Assembly (NCBI GenBank): GCA_963971575.1
Contig: OZ020622.1
Location: forward strand, 12,624,279 to 12,688,278
From: Liopterus haemorrhoidalis
Lineage: Eukaryota; Arthropoda; Insecta; Coleoptera; Dytiscidae
DNA: 64,000 nucleotides
Reading direction: 5' to 3'
The notes below the pieces were generated by a model. The model worked only from the letters and a program-made list of their open reading frames with translations, did no database searches and was not told the DNA's origin. The translations under genes and the position numbers were made by a program. Positions 31,339-42,445 of this stretch are shown here, piece by piece; the stretch's first letter is position 1; each line of letters starts with the position of its first letter.

Positions 31339-32265
31339 TACTTACTCAGTACATCCCTAAAACTCAAGGTCTCCCACATAATAAGTTCATAATCCGCGAG
31401 CGGTTTCAGATATGAACCTGCCCGTGTTCGCTAACTGGTTGCAATGATCCTTAGGAAGGAGTTATGGGTTCTTGAATTAAACTTAACATTTTAACTAACC
31501 TACTTTAATTACGATACTGTTAACTATTTACATTATTTTACACTTTAACTTACAAATTAATGATGACAGCTAAATCCAAAAAAGACACATTCACGAACAT
31601 TAAATACTCGAGAGACTTTTTAACAATAAACATAATTTGTCCACTGGACACCGCAATCTTCATTAAAAAAACAGAATAAAGTAGTACAAGTTCATTGATG
31701 CCCTATGTTTCAAATAGGAGCAAAAGGAACCACATGTAATAAAAAACCTTGCAACTGGGAATTTTACATGACTATAATTTTATTGTGAAGTTGTGTGTTT
31801 ATCTTGTTGTTTTCTTTGGGCGTCCACTTCATGTTTTGTCTTGTATTTTTCCCGTTACTTCATTTTTCAGAACTAACCTAGTCACTAAAAACTGATTGCA
31901 GTGAACTAAAGCTGCAATTTACCTAATAAATTTTCCTTCTTTATGGCGAAAAAGGATTGAATACAGTATTTTCATCGCACAATTCGTTTATACTTTTCTT
32001 GCAAAAAACTTATAGAGTATAATTTGGAATTCAGTTAATCGCTCATGATTATTTTTAAATAGAGTAAATCATACCTTAATGTCGACACCGAATCCTTTCT
32101 TAAAAACAGGCATTTGCATAATTAGAGTATTGGAAACTATTAATAATCAGCTAATTGTTACAAAATTACACCGCAACTTTCTGGAAAGGTAACTAGGAAT
32201 ATTACTAATGATGTTAACATTATTGATGCAAGACTTTTTACCACCATTGTATATTTGAAGTATAT
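31339..32265. other. spacer, nothing recognised
   Basis: AT-rich; no reading frame, terminal repeat or similarity noted. A TATATATAG run at about 32261-32269 marks the tail of the RTE LINE that follows. Confidence 0.4.
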
Positions 32266-33198
32266 ATAGTGTCCTAGATCTCCTCGCAGGAGCATATGGC
32301 CTTTACAAACCTGCGCCATCGGGTTCTAGGAAGAGCAAGCGGGATTTTCTATTGCGGCACTCATGGTTTGAGGTTATAACAAGCAAACACACGGCAGTAA
32401 GACGCTTCCCATTGCACAGCTGCAAGCTTACTGAACCACTGCACGCGCTGATGCAACAATGGCGGCTCTCCACAGCCAACTATTCACGCTACGCAACAAT
32501 GGAGGTTGCTTTCTGAATAGCCCTCGTACTAATGCAGTATATACTTCACCTAGCGCCAGGTAATTCCGTGGACACCAATTTCTTTGTGTATTGTTCTCCT
32601 CCATGTAGACACAGGGCGACCTCTACGACGGCTTACCTGAGGGTCCCACTCTAATGCCATTCTGGAGATGTCGTTTATTGGCTTCCGGAGGTTATGCCCA
32701 TTCCAGTTCCACTTTCTTACCTGGATTTCCAAGTGGATAGGTTTTTGTCCTGTCGATTTCCAAAGATAAGTATTGGGAATATGATCTAACCAAGTAATGC
32801 AAAAAATACTGCGCAGACATCTGTTGATAAAAACTTGGAGTTTATGGGTAATTTCTTTAGTGTCACCAAGTTTTGCAGCCATACATCAGATTTTACATTA
32901 ATTTTAAATAGGCGTACGTGACAAGAGATCTTATTGGATTTCCAGACTTCTTTCAATAAGCCGTATGCTTTTTGAGCTTTAGCTATTCTGTAGTTCACGT
33001 GCCCCTCGTAGTTCCTCCATTTCTCGTTATTGCACTACCGTGGTAGCAGAATTCTTCCACATATTTTAAGTCTTCGCCGTTAATGGAAAATCTGTTTATG
33101 TTATTGGTACCAATCCGCATTACTTTGGTTTTCGCTTTATTTATGCATAAGCTAACTAAATTTGCCAAAGTACTTACACTTTTAAGTTTGACTTGCAT
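32266..33198 (-). pseudogene. RTE-like LINE, RT palm to 3' end, broken
   Basis: Minus strand from 33198: LANLVSLCINKAKTKVMRIG, FSINGEDLKYVEEFCYHGSA, ITRNGGTT, then shifted frames with VWKSNKISCHVRLFKINVKS, HKLQVFINRCLRSIFCITWL and RRRGRPVSTWRRTIHKEIGV to about 32550. The 3' UTR continues across a nested mariner fragment (32340-32526) to GAGATCTAGGACAC at 32285-32272 and a TA-rich tail. Same family as 5592 and 57094. At least two frameshifts. Confidence 0.85.
32340..32526 (-). mobile_element. mariner 5' end fragment nested in the RTE 3' UTR
   Basis: Reversed it starts CGAGGGCTATTCAGAAAGCA and follows the leader of the mariner at 30702 (GTGGTTCAGTAAGCTTGCAG) up to ATAGAAAATCCCGCTTG. TA follows the terminus at 32527. 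Flanking sequence matches the uninterrupted RTE 3' UTR at 57165-57190, so it is a clean nested insertion, truncated at its inner side. Confidence 0.75.
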
Positions 33199-33477
33199 AT
33201 CTTCATAAGTATAACTGAAACATAATTATAAGTATATTTGAGGGCTCCTAAGAAAAAATTATGAGCGCGTCTTTTGGATGTTAAAATTAGAACGATCTAA
33301 TAAAAACGCAAATGAGAGGAAAATTAATATTTAAAAAAATAATTCTTGATAAATACATCCTACACATCTTAATTAAGAAAATGAAATTCCACGGCAAAAA
33401 TATTTCCATTAAAATTTTCGTAATAACAAAATAATTTTCTCAGGAGGAAAAACAAGTAATGAGGTATCTTCCTTATC

Positions 33478-33552
33478 ACCTCTCTCCCTCCCTCTCACTC
33501 TCTTTCCTTCGCTCTCTCTCTCTCTTTCCCTCGCTCTCTCTCTCTTTCTTTC
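33478..33552. repeat. CT-rich microsatellite
   Basis: CTCTCTCCCTCCCTCTCACT and similar, passing to pure (CT)n. The reading frame that crosses it is extended only by this repeat. Confidence 0.85.
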
Positions 33553-33599
33553 TACGAACTATCAGTCCGACTTTTCGAGATTCGCGTATAAGTCTATAT

Positions 33600-34000
33600 A
33601 TTTATATTTTGTATGAAACAGAAGTCCTTGCAAAATTAATTTGCATGATCCAAGAATTTTACAAGGACTCAAACTGCAGCGTGGTGCACAAAGATAGAGT
33701 GAGCAAAGCCATCCCGAATAGAAATAATGTAAAGCAAGGCTGGGTATTTTCCCCACTACTTTTTAATTTTGTTTTGGATAGCGTACTGATAAATGCTTTT
33801 AATGAACCTAGAGGCATCATATGGGGATTGACTAAGAAATTAGAAGATGTAGATAACGCTGACGATATCTGCCTACCTAGTCACAATCTAAATGATATGA
33901 GATTAAATCTTCGTTGCTTGGGATTTGAAGTTCATATGGTGGCCTTAAAGATCAATAAATGTAAAACCAAGAATTATATCTCCAAACTGTTTTCTTCTAG
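33600..34000 (+). pseudogene. RTE-like LINE, RT fingers/palm fragment
   Basis: Reads VLAKLICMIQEFYKDSNCSV, VVHKDRVSKAIPNRNNVKQG, WVFSPLLFNFVLDSVLINAF, then GLTKKLEDVDNADDICLPSH. NVKQGW.FSPLLFN is RT motif 4 and NADDIC stands where YADDIC is expected. Similarity to the minus-strand copy at 57836-58114 is clear. Truncated on both sides. Confidence 0.8.
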
Positions 34001-34016
34001 CACTTCAGCGAGTACC

Positions 34017-34789
34017 TAGTCTGGATCTACAAGGTGATAGCTTTAGTACCTTTGTAGTGACAAGCAATTGATTATTTCAGTATTATTTCCTTAAGATAAT
34101 AAGTTTATAAGACCAATATCTAGATTTTTCAATAAAAATACAAAACACAACCAAGTCTATCTTAATATATTTTAAATTATTTTGCAATGGTCTAATATTA
34201 ATATGGTCACTTTTTTCTGCACGTTTGCCATTACTGATTCTACTTAATGTATGAGGAAAACAAGTTCAAAAGAAAATTGAAAGAGTCTACTTTGATCAAA
34301 AACTCTGGAGTTGCAGTCAGCCAAGCTAGCATAGAATTTCCTCAACTCTGGCTGTCTATTATTCAAAACAACCTTTCTAATCCTCAGGTCATTAATCTGG
34401 TAACCAACAAGTCATAACCACACAATAATGTGACAAACAACCATAATCCGGTCGTTAATCCTCCGCAGGTAGTCCCGTCCCTACCTATAGCTGACCCTAA
34501 CCACCCAACCAATAGCAACACACCTATTAGCTGGTCCCACTATAAAAACTCGAAGTAAATTGAAATGTTTATCTGTCTCGTGATGGCTGAAGCCGGAAAC
34601 AGATTGCTAAGCAGTTTCCGAAACGTCCAAAAGAATTTCATATATCTCATGAAGTATTATATCTTTTTGATACTACTCATTATATTACACTATCCTAGCC
34701 TAGTACTATCAGCAATGGCAAACGTCCAAAATAACGGTGTCCGTAAAGTCTATCTTATATTTTATTGTTACCCCACAACGTTATAATAA
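34017..34789. other. spacer, possible degraded ORF, unrecognised
   Basis: 34300-34560 is less AT-rich and encodes Asn/Pro-rich stretches (e.g. ADPNHPTNSNTPISWSHYKN) without a clear family. A 73-codon frame at 34565-34786 has a hydrophobic segment but no other support. Nothing firm. Confidence 0.3.
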
Positions 34790-35390
34790 TATAATATTTA
34801 TTTATTGTCCACATACAATACATAATCATTAATGGACAGTCAATCAGATAAATTACAGTTATAAATTAAGTTCAAAAAATTCCTCAAAACTATACATAGG
34901 GTTTTCAGTAAATAAGTTTTTAATTGTTTTTTTAAATTGTACTGAACTTAATTAATAGTAGAAACTGGTAACAAATTCATAAACTTTATAGAATAATAGT
35001 TAATACTATATCTTGATTTATTTATTCCTGTAAAATTGGGGTAAATATTTGATTTATAACGTGTGTTATAGTTGTGAACGTCTAGCGACGTCTTCATAAG
35101 AGACAAAAGAATTTAGGTTTTGATGAGCATATACTAAACAGTGATAAAAAGTGATGATTCTAAATTCTTTAAAGAGTAACCTACAATCGGCTCTATAAGA
35201 TGCACTCCCCATCACACTTATTGCCCGCCTCTGTAGTCTAAAAACTATTTCAGCAGAGGCAGAGTGTCCCCATGCTAAAAGAGCATATGCTATGTGCGAT
35301 TGAAATAACGAAAAATACGTAATTAATAAAACATCCATTGTAACTGATTTTTGTAGGATTTTTAGAAGATAGATAGTTTTGCACAATTTC
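34790..35390 (-). pseudogene. jockey/CR1-like LINE, post-RT C-terminus and 3' UTR
   Basis: Minus strand 35386-35066 reads VLLITYFSLFQSHIAYALLA, WGHSASAEIVFRLQRRAISV and YRADCRLLFKEFRIITFYHC, the thumb region after the RT core (YF.L..SH..Y....WG...... RLQ.RA.R.I). It then runs through RYKSNIYPNF-like tail codons into an AT-rich 3' UTR ending TGGACAATAAATAAATA at about 34795. The 5' side is truncated. Confidence 0.75.
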
Positions 35391-35953
35391 CCACATATAT
35401 TTATGTTGATTAGAAGTTACAATATCTAATACTTTTTTGTATTTTTCAGGTAAGCTGTGATTTTATTAACTATATCTGGTAAGTTTTCAAACGCTTTATT
35501 ATATTCAAAGATCAATTTTTGTTTCTATACACAATTTGTCAAATTCGCATCTAGAAATTTAAATACATAGCTAGTGAGAAACTAATTTGCAAACCAAAAT
35601 CAGTACGAGTTAGCTGTAAATTGTCTCCCTTTTGATTCTGCCAATAAACTGGCTCACATATGTACCACAATAGTCTAAGATACATGAAGCAATGGTACTT
35701 CCGGATTGCGTACTAACTCTAATGAACAACAAGGGAGCACAAATGTCAATTATACACTATTCATGTGGGCTACATTGGAATATCCATAGAAATGCTATTA
35801 TCTGTTTAATTTCTTGTGCCCTATTGCCTCAAGGATCGAACAAAATGGCGTATGCTTGAAATACGTTATATCAAAACAGTGGCGAAACCTAAAGATTTTC
35901 AAAAAATTAAGGCCCTCTACAAAACCTGTTTTTTTCTTAAATAAATAAAATTA
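35391..35953. other. spacer, nothing recognised
   Basis: No features supported. Part may belong to the upstream LINE but I could not read RT motifs. Confidence 0.35.
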
Positions 35954-36018
35954 TACGAGGGTTACCTCTTATATTTTGGGATATCAGATCAAAAACAATT
36001 ATTTATCAACGAAAGTGG

Positions 36019-36880
36019 TTAGTTAGTTAGTTAGTTGAAATTTTTGGCGCACAGCAACAAAGGCTATTTGCGCCTAACGCTGCCGATCTAAATGACTAGA
36101 CTATATTTTAAAAACAATAAATTAGACAGTAAATAAATAAATAAAATTTAATTACATTAAAAACACGCATACTCAATAAAAGAAATCTTGCACGGACAAA
36201 CACTAATAAATAATAAAAAAAGTCTGTTCGAAAATTTGAACAGGCTAAGGGTGCTGGTAAGAGGCTGTAAACGGGCCAATTACCATCGAATATCACAGTC
36301 TAAAACTAGAAACACATTAAAATAAGGTGCAATACTTCACACATAAAACAATAAGTTCGATTCTCTCAGGAAGAGTATCAGCCTGTCCATGAGTACCCTG
36401 TCGTCACCTAAAGCAACTGACAGGTCATAGCACAGGCCTAACCTCTCCCAGACATCCTCGAACTGTATACACTCGGTTAAAAACTGTAGTATAGACAAAT
36501 CTGTGTTACACGGCTCACAGATAGAGGACTCTTCACCTCGAAGGAGGTGTCCATGGGTCCACCAACAGTGACCTGTACGGAGGCGTGTGATGGTGGTTTC
36601 CTCCCTGCGGTTAATCCTGCAGGAAGAACCCCATGGTTTAACGTCCCCCTTAATCTGTCGCAACTTAACGTTCTGTGTGCGGCTCCACTCATGTTGCCAC
36701 ATGTCTAAAACCAGGTGTTTCAGATGACTCTTTGCGTCATCTAGAAAAATAAAACTCACATCAATCATAGGTCTGTGAGAGGCGGCTTTTGCAGCTGCAT
36801 CTGCCGCTTCGTTGCCTTTAATACCAACATGTCCCGGTATCCAAATCAGCTCTACCCTCACATTCTAAGCATTCAGATTG
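36019..36880 (-). mobile_element. 5'-truncated LINE with (CTAA)n tail and 13-bp target duplication
   Basis: Minus strand: RNase H and C-terminus (36861-36337), 3' UTR, and the 3' tail CTAACTAACTAACTAA at 36034-36019. Perfect direct repeats TCAACGAAAGTGG on both sides give exact ends. 862 bp. Confidence 0.9.
36337..36861 (-). pseudogene. LINE RNase H end and C-terminal domain
   Basis: 174 open codons, the first in-frame Met near the truncation point. Motifs: VELIWIPGHVGIKGNEAADA (RNase H closing block), FLDDAKSHLKHLVLDMWQHE, INRREETTITRLRTGHCWWT and a knuckle ICEPCNTD...QFLTEC in which the usual His is Gln. It ends in LRESNLLFYV before the 3' UTR. Typical of I/R1/LOA-type LINEs. Open in this part but 5' truncated, therefore non-functional. 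A mariner-split copy is at 22815-23830. Confidence 0.85.
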
Positions 36881-36901
36881 TCAACGAAAGTGGCTTTATT
36901 T

Positions 36902-37040
36902 AAGGTGACCATACGTACAGAATTAGCCGGGACCATCCCGAATTTTTTCAAAGGCAATATTTGTTCCGAATTCGGGTTTTTTGTCCCGAATTGTCCCGAA
37001 TTTTAGAAAAGGTACTTATTTTCAATATTTATTTTTAATA
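36902..37040. other. possible hAT-type repeat end
   Basis: AAGGTGACCATACGTACAGA followed by repeated GTCCCGAATT / ATCCCGAATT words. AGGTGACCATACGT is a recurrent hAT-like start in animal repeats. The opposite end is not seen. Confidence 0.35.
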
Positions 37041-37202
37041 AGTTTCAAATAAAATTATTTTTACAAAACTTGAACTAAAAAAACTGGTGTTTTTTATAAA
37101 ATGCTTCAAAGCAAAAAAGACCTATTCAAAAAGATACATCGCTCGGGAAAAATAAAAGTTTTCTGCTGAGTAATTTTAGTGAATAAATTTTGAATTCATA
37201 CA

Positions 37203-37590
37203 AAAAAATCAGCTGTGGCCACCACAGGACCGACCGCCACAAAGTACTTGTTTAATTTATGCAGCTTTTTCAAAAAATGTCTCCAATAAAAGTTGTTAGT
37301 TATTGCTTTTATAGCAACTTTTGTAAAACATTTTTTTTTTGAATTATTTCTCTGTTCTATAATATAATAATAAATATAATAAATAATAAATATTCGCAAA
37401 AATCTTAAAACCGACAGGAGTAAACAACGACAAATTGATCAACTCGTGCCATTGGTATCAAAAGCTTAAATATGAAGTTTCATAAAAATCCTTTTAGCCG
37501 AATTTGATTTGCACGTGTCCACGGACAGACAGACAAACAGACCGACAGACATCATGCTAAAAATAGTCAAAACGTTATGTAGGGACCTCA
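37203..37590 (-). mobile_element. GTCY-microsatellite element, shortened copy
   Basis: Minus-strand unit: ends (reversed) in GGCGGTCGGTCCTGTGGTGG and CCACAGCTGATTTTTT. It contains the AAGTTGCTATAAAAGCAATA segment, CATTTTTTGAAAAAGC, and a short (GTCT)n at 37554-37520. The head TACCGACCGCC is missing; it breaks off at GACCTCAATAG (37590). Confidence 0.75.
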
Positions 37591-38599
37591 ATAGACCGGG
37601 GAATGCGTATGGAGAAAGTTGGAACCAGACTAAAGGATTCGTGCCAAACCTTGCCCAATGGAAACATTTCCTTATTGCCCTTTGTGGGAATTTAAGACCC
37701 AATATGTAAAGAACCTTAGAGAAATAAGAGAATGAACACGAGTAAATCTGAACCAACTTGGCGTCGAATTTTAATGTAAATAATATATCTGACTGAAATT
37801 CTCTTTACCCAGTTATCCCGTAACCCAGATTCAAAATACAAACAGAAATATATCTGTTTAATATAGTGTAGATTCCTGGTGTAATTCAGTATGTGAAATT
37901 TAGCATTGTAGTGAATTACCTGACCTGGTATGTACACAGTGATTGCTTGTATATGCTCCTTACAGCAATGTTCGTTCATATTGTCTCGCGATGTACGCTA
38001 GTACGCTAGTACGCTGCTACCGAAGTTCAGAGATCCTACCCGCTGACGTGGAAGCGATGGCTATATTGCATGCATTCTCAGACATTGTTTGAATGCGACT
38101 GATAAATAATGGTGTAGTGAAGCTTCCGCATTATGCAGGTATGCTCAGATAAATATTGTTACCATTTATTTCATAGAACATGCTGAACTATAATTATTGT
38201 TTTCATGCGGTATTATATCTTTAGTACAAAGGACTACATACTATTCTAACGAATACAAGATTTACCTTATCTACCTAGAAAACATTATGTGAACTGTATA
38301 TTCTCACACATTTCAGGATTTCATCGCAAAGGGCCTGAATATTGGATGTTTATGTTAATATTTTTACCTGTTATTGCATCGAAATGGACACTCAATAAAA
38401 TTAACAAAGAACAAGGCCATATTATTCAACCATTATTATTGCTGTAAGGAGCATATACAACCCTTTGAGGACATAGTTAAGAATCAATTTCTAAATACAT
38501 TTTTATTGCTAAAAATGATTTACTATTATTAGCTACGCAAAATGATCTTCAGAAAGATGCTAACAACTTGGAAATCCATTAATAATAATAAAAATAATT
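37591..38599. other. spacer with a dispersed palindrome
   Basis: 38286-38320 contains ATTATGTGAACTGTATATTC then TCACACATTTCAGG, a degenerate copy of the motif at 20763. A triple GTACGCTA repeat lies at 37991-38013. No gene. Confidence 0.4.
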
Positions 38600-38945
38600 T
38601 CCGCGTCTGCATGTCGCCAGGATTTGGGATGCAGTCGTGTGTATTTAGCTCCACTAGTCTCTAGAATGGCGCGGCTCAAAAGTTGCTGAAGTTTGCTATT
38701 AGTGGACGCTTGTCAAGACCTGACAAACCCCAAATAATAGGATCCCAACACCTAGATGAGCGTATAAGGGGCAGAGAAGGTAAATTCTACGTTTCTAGAC
38801 CGCCAGTCATAAATATGAAACCCACGTGGTTCAGTGTAACATTTCGGCTGGACCTATTATCCGTGTCAATAAACAAGTACTCATTTTAAGTATTAAATAC
38901 TTGAGGCTGAGTCGACCCCAGATAACCCCAAATAATAATGGTTTT
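38600..38945 (+). repeat. direct repeat, left copy (3' UTR of an endonuclease LINE)
   Basis: TTGGGATGCAGTCGTGTGTA through TTGAGGCTGAGTCGACCCCA, over 90 percent identical to 39883-40195. Since the right copy directly follows the endonuclease ORF end, both are LINE 3' UTR sequence. Open reading frames on both strands of this segment are incidental. Confidence 0.75.
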
Positions 38946-38949
38946 GGTG

Positions 38950-39830
38950 TGAGCTCATCGGTCGCATATCGCCAGGGTTGGGATGGGACCGATTGCTGGG
39001 ATAAAGCTCTCTCGACCTTCTCGTAAAGGTAAGAGGAGAGCGTCTCGTCTATGCCGAACACGTTGTGGGCAATCCAAGACGGTACTGGCGGGACTTCAAA
39101 CCACCCTTCTTTAATAATAACAAAAGAACATATGAGTAAATGTATGCACTCTGTGTTCTTCAAACATATTAAAAGTCTCGAGTTATCCACCGAACTCACG
39201 TTCTCGTTTCTTAAATCTACTGGTTTGAGATCAGAATCAGAAGGTTTTGTGTTAGCGTGGCAGGATGGTGTTATAAATACTTTGGCGTACAGGGCCCGCA
39301 TATTCCAAAAGGCGAAGTCCACACTCTGTAGGTTGTGCCACCACCATCCTGAAACCATTATGCACATTCTGTCTGCTAGTCCATCTCTTGCAGCGTCGAG
39401 CTATCTTGCATCTTAGACATGCCTATGGTATTGACCAAATACCAGTTATACCGTACGTCTCTTTTGACATAGAATCGGTGGTGAAAAAATCCAAGTGCCG
39501 CATTTATTGGAATTACTTCTTCCCCACCTCGAGATTACTGACAGCCACTAAGCTGGATATAACCCTCCTGGATAACGAGACCAAACAGATGTTTGTGATC
39601 GAATTCTCAAGTCCAGCTGAGAAGAATTACTCTCTCAAGGAGGAGGAAAAAGAGGTCCAAATATATGGATCTCTTGTCCGAGCTTAGAAAGCTGTATCCA
39701 AGGTATAAAGTTAAGCTTGTAGTCCTGATAGTTGATATTTTGGCTGGTATGAAAGCCTCCTATCGAAAGGAAATCGAGTCCATTCCCGCGTGCAGATCTT
39801 CTGTTACCTCTTTGATCTACAGGATATAGA
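38950..39830 (+). pseudogene. R2/R4-like LINE: CCHC knuckle and restriction-like endonuclease
   Basis: After a UTR-like stretch (38956-39110, also at 54775-54960) the frame reads LAWQDGVINTLAYRARIFQK then CRLCHHHPETIMHILSAS, a CCHC knuckle whose last Cys is Ser. A frameshift with loss of about 15 residues leads to HAYGIDQIP, KCRIYWNYFFPTSRLLTATK, LDITLLDNETKQMFVIEFSS and PAEKNYSLKEEEKE. The LDI...FVIEFS..AEKN...KE..K pattern is the PD-(D/E)xK-type nuclease C-terminal to RT in R2/R4/NeSL LINEs; it nicks the target site. Another shift occurs near 39690. The RT is missing. Confidence 0.8.
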
Positions 39831-39882
39831 AAGCAGTGCTGCTCGGGTCACTCCGCATTGTTCGGGCAATGGATCTGGCGTC

Positions 39883-40437
39883 TGCCAGGGTTTGAGATGC
39901 AGTCGTGTGTATTTAGCTCCACTAGTTTCTAATATGGCACGGCTCAAAAAGTGCTGAAGTTTGCTATTAGTGGACGCTTGTCAAGACCTGACAAACCCCA
40001 AATAATAGGATCCCAACACCTAGATGAGCGTATAAGGGGAAGAGAAGGTAAATTCTACGTTTCTAGACCGCCAGTCATAAATATGAAACCCACGTGGTTC
40101 AGTGTAACATTTCGGCTGGACCTATTATCCGTGTATAAACAAGTACTCATTTTAAGTATTAAATACTTGAGGCTGAGTCGGCCCCAGAGCACAATTTCGG
40201 TAGATAAAAATCTAAAGGAAGTGAGGGTCTTACCATGGAGCCATCTTACCATGGAGCCACGGCAACTCTGGTTCAAGCCATTGGTGATATTATTTGGGCG
40301 AGAATAATATGTTAACATTACTACTATTTTCACAATCATACACCCCTCCTACAGGTATAGTAGTAGTCGCTCCTGGCATCGGCGATTAGCCTCGTTGCAG
40401 AAATAGGTCAATGTAAAATAAATAAAATAATAATATT
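39883..40437 (+). repeat. direct repeat, right copy and LINE 3' end
   Basis: Second copy of the 38600-38945 repeat, following the endonuclease ORF, extended by unique sequence with two CTTACCATGGAGCCA units (40230-40258) and ending TAAAATAAATAAAATAATAA at about 40437, a plausible LINE tail. Confidence 0.7.
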
Positions 40438-40975
40438 ACTTGTAATCCCACCACTGTTCGGTTTGCACGAACTGCTCACGCAAATTAATCTGAACACAAA
40501 ACTTACTACAAATTCCATCACTTTTCTAACCATCATTAAATAGTTCAGAATTTTTTACGTACTAATTTGTCCTTTTATTAGCTAGTGAGTAATTAATTCA
40601 TCGTTTTATTTACCATTATCTAAACTCTGAGCATAAATATTCAAATTTGGAACAGTAAATGTGCAAGTTAAAATAATATTACGTAACATCCGTAGTAAAT
40701 GGTTAATATTAACAATTCAGTTGCGTATCAATATAGAGATAATATCCTCTGGTCTCCAGTTCGCATATCTGTGTGTGGCGTGTTTCTGTTCGTGGCTGCC
40801 TTTATTAAGTGCATACGTTCAATTAGGGCTATTTAGGAGCGAAGTTGACTCTATTAAACCAGTTGTTTGTGAGCCTTGTTATTTAACGTTATATCATATA
40901 TGTTTATAGACATAGACGACTCGTCAAATATGTTTATTTTGATGATTTTTGAGTCAATATGTATTTTAGAAAATA
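40438..40975. other. spacer, unrecognised
   Basis: An 82-codon frame at 40661-40909 has no family resemblance. Nothing else seen. Confidence 0.4.
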
Positions 40976-42284
40976 CAAGGCGTCTCAAAAGAAATTTTAT
41001 ATTTAGTGGATCGATTAAAAAAAAGTAAGCCGTATATAGAAAGAATTTTTATTAATTATTAAAATACACTTTTTGGGGATTTATTTCTTAAAAATAATAT
41101 CGTCTAAATGTAGACCCTCGCGTTCTCGGCACTCATTTAATCGAACAGTAAAATTACTTATGACGTCTCGGCAGGTGGACTCAGGGATGGCTGCCATTTC
41201 GTGACGGATATTTTCTTTCAAATGCGCCAGTGAAGTCGGTTTATTGGCGTAAACCTTAGATTTAAGATAACCCCATAGGAAAAAGTCCATAGGGGTTCAA
41301 TCTGGACTGCGTGGAGGCCAATTTATGTCACCTCGCCGGGAGATCAATTTGCCTGAGAAAATTTCACGAACACGTGGCAGAGACATATTGGACGTGTGTG
41401 AAGTTGCTCCGTCCTGTTGGAACCATGCTATTTGGTTATAGCCAGGAAAGTTTTGCAGTTCAGGTACCAAGAAGTTGTCTAACATCTCCACATAACGCTC
41501 TGAATTCACTGTAACTGCACGCCCCCTTTCGTCTTCAAAAAAGTAAGAGCCGATAATTCCTCGCGCCGACATCGCAGCCCATACGGTCACTTTAGGCGAA
41601 TGTAGGGGTTTCTGATGTTTGCGTTTCGGATTCGTTGCAACCCAGTAGCGGCAGTTCTGCTTATTTACGTGGCCATTAAGATGAAAATGAGCTTCATCTG
41701 AAAACAAAATGTTGGTAAACGTTGGAAATCGCTCAATCACCTGATTTACGAAATTAAGCCTCTGACTGGCATCTTGGGGCTTTAATTCTTGCACCAATTG
41801 AATTTTGTTGGGGTGCAGCTTTAGGTCTTTGTGCATAATGCGATGTAATGATGATCTATGCACATTTAAAGCACTTGCGCGCTTCCGAATTGAAAGGTTC
41901 GGGTCGTCACGAACAGACTGATTAACATTCTCCACGTTTTCTACCGTTCTTGATGACCTAGGTCGCCCGGATTTTGATTTATCCAGCGTTGTACCAGTCT
42001 CTTCAAACTTTTTAACCCAATGTCGAATGAGAGGAATGCTTGGCGCATCATTTAAGTGGCGAATACCTCGAATACTGCAGAATTTTCTACGTGCTACAGT
42101 CGCCGAATCACCGTTTTTGTAAAACTCTCGCACGCATAACGCGCGGTCTGCTCCCGAGAAACGCTCCATAGCGACTAAATTCCCAAGAGCCAGGCTACCG
42201 ATTGACATAACTCCCGTGCCCCTCGGATACGTTGCGTTCACGCAGTAAGCTAAATAAATATAAAATGTCTTTTGAGACACCTTG
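40976..42284 (-). mobile_element. full-length mariner-type (DD41D) transposon
   Basis: Inverted termini CAAGGCGTCTCAAAAGAAAT (left) and the reverse of CAAGGTGTCTCAAAAGACAT (right), about 30 bp with few mismatches, flanked by TA at 40974-40975 and 42285-42286. 1,309 bp with one transposase gene filling most of it. The best-preserved DNA transposon in the window. Confidence 0.93.
41081..42169 (-). pseudogene. DD41D mariner-type transposase with a single stop codon
   Basis: I take MERFSGADRALCVREFYKNG (42169) as the start; in-frame ATGs further upstream extend into the terminal repeat. N-terminal HTH of the DUF4817 type (FYKNGDSATVARRKFC), second HTH SIRKRASALNVHRSSLHRIM. Catalytic motifs LFSDEAHFHL, WFQQDGATSHT and, after the stop, TPMDFFLWGYLKSKVYANKP. 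41 residues separate the last two Asp. The only defect is a TGA at 41298-41296 in SPD(stop)TPMD, where family members have Leu (a TTG to TGA change would explain it). About 362 codons in all, of normal length. Confidence 0.9.
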
Positions 42285-42384
42285 TATTTTGAATAAATAT
42301 ATCAAAATACAAGTTTCTGTTCCGAAAATTCTTTATTCAGTGGAAAAGCATGTTATTTTTTACATCATTTCCTCTAACATCTAA

Positions 42385-42440
42385 GCGCTGGAGATTTGGC
42401 AGATACCCGCATCCGTATCCGCGGATATCTGCAAGAAAAA
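42385..42440. other. possible hAT-type repeat remnant
   Basis: CCGCATCCGTATCCGCGGAT and ATATCTGCAAG are related in word content to 9570-9672. Short and uncertain. Confidence 0.3.
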
Positions 42441-42445
42441 ACATA

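Larger units (their letters stand above)
35955..36900. mobile_element. mariner-like end interrupted by a LINE
   Basis: ACGAGGGTTACCTCTTATAT at 35955 matches the termini at 343 and 42446. The sequence TCAACGAAAGTGG occurs at 36006-36018 and again at 36881-36893 as a 13-bp target duplication around the LINE 36019-36880. It then continues CTTTATT, so the mariner-like DNA was the target. Confidence 0.7.

Noticed and set aside
38831..39367. 178-codon minus-strand frame
   Set aside because: Opposite strand of the endonuclease LINE UTR and coding part; no motif in this direction.
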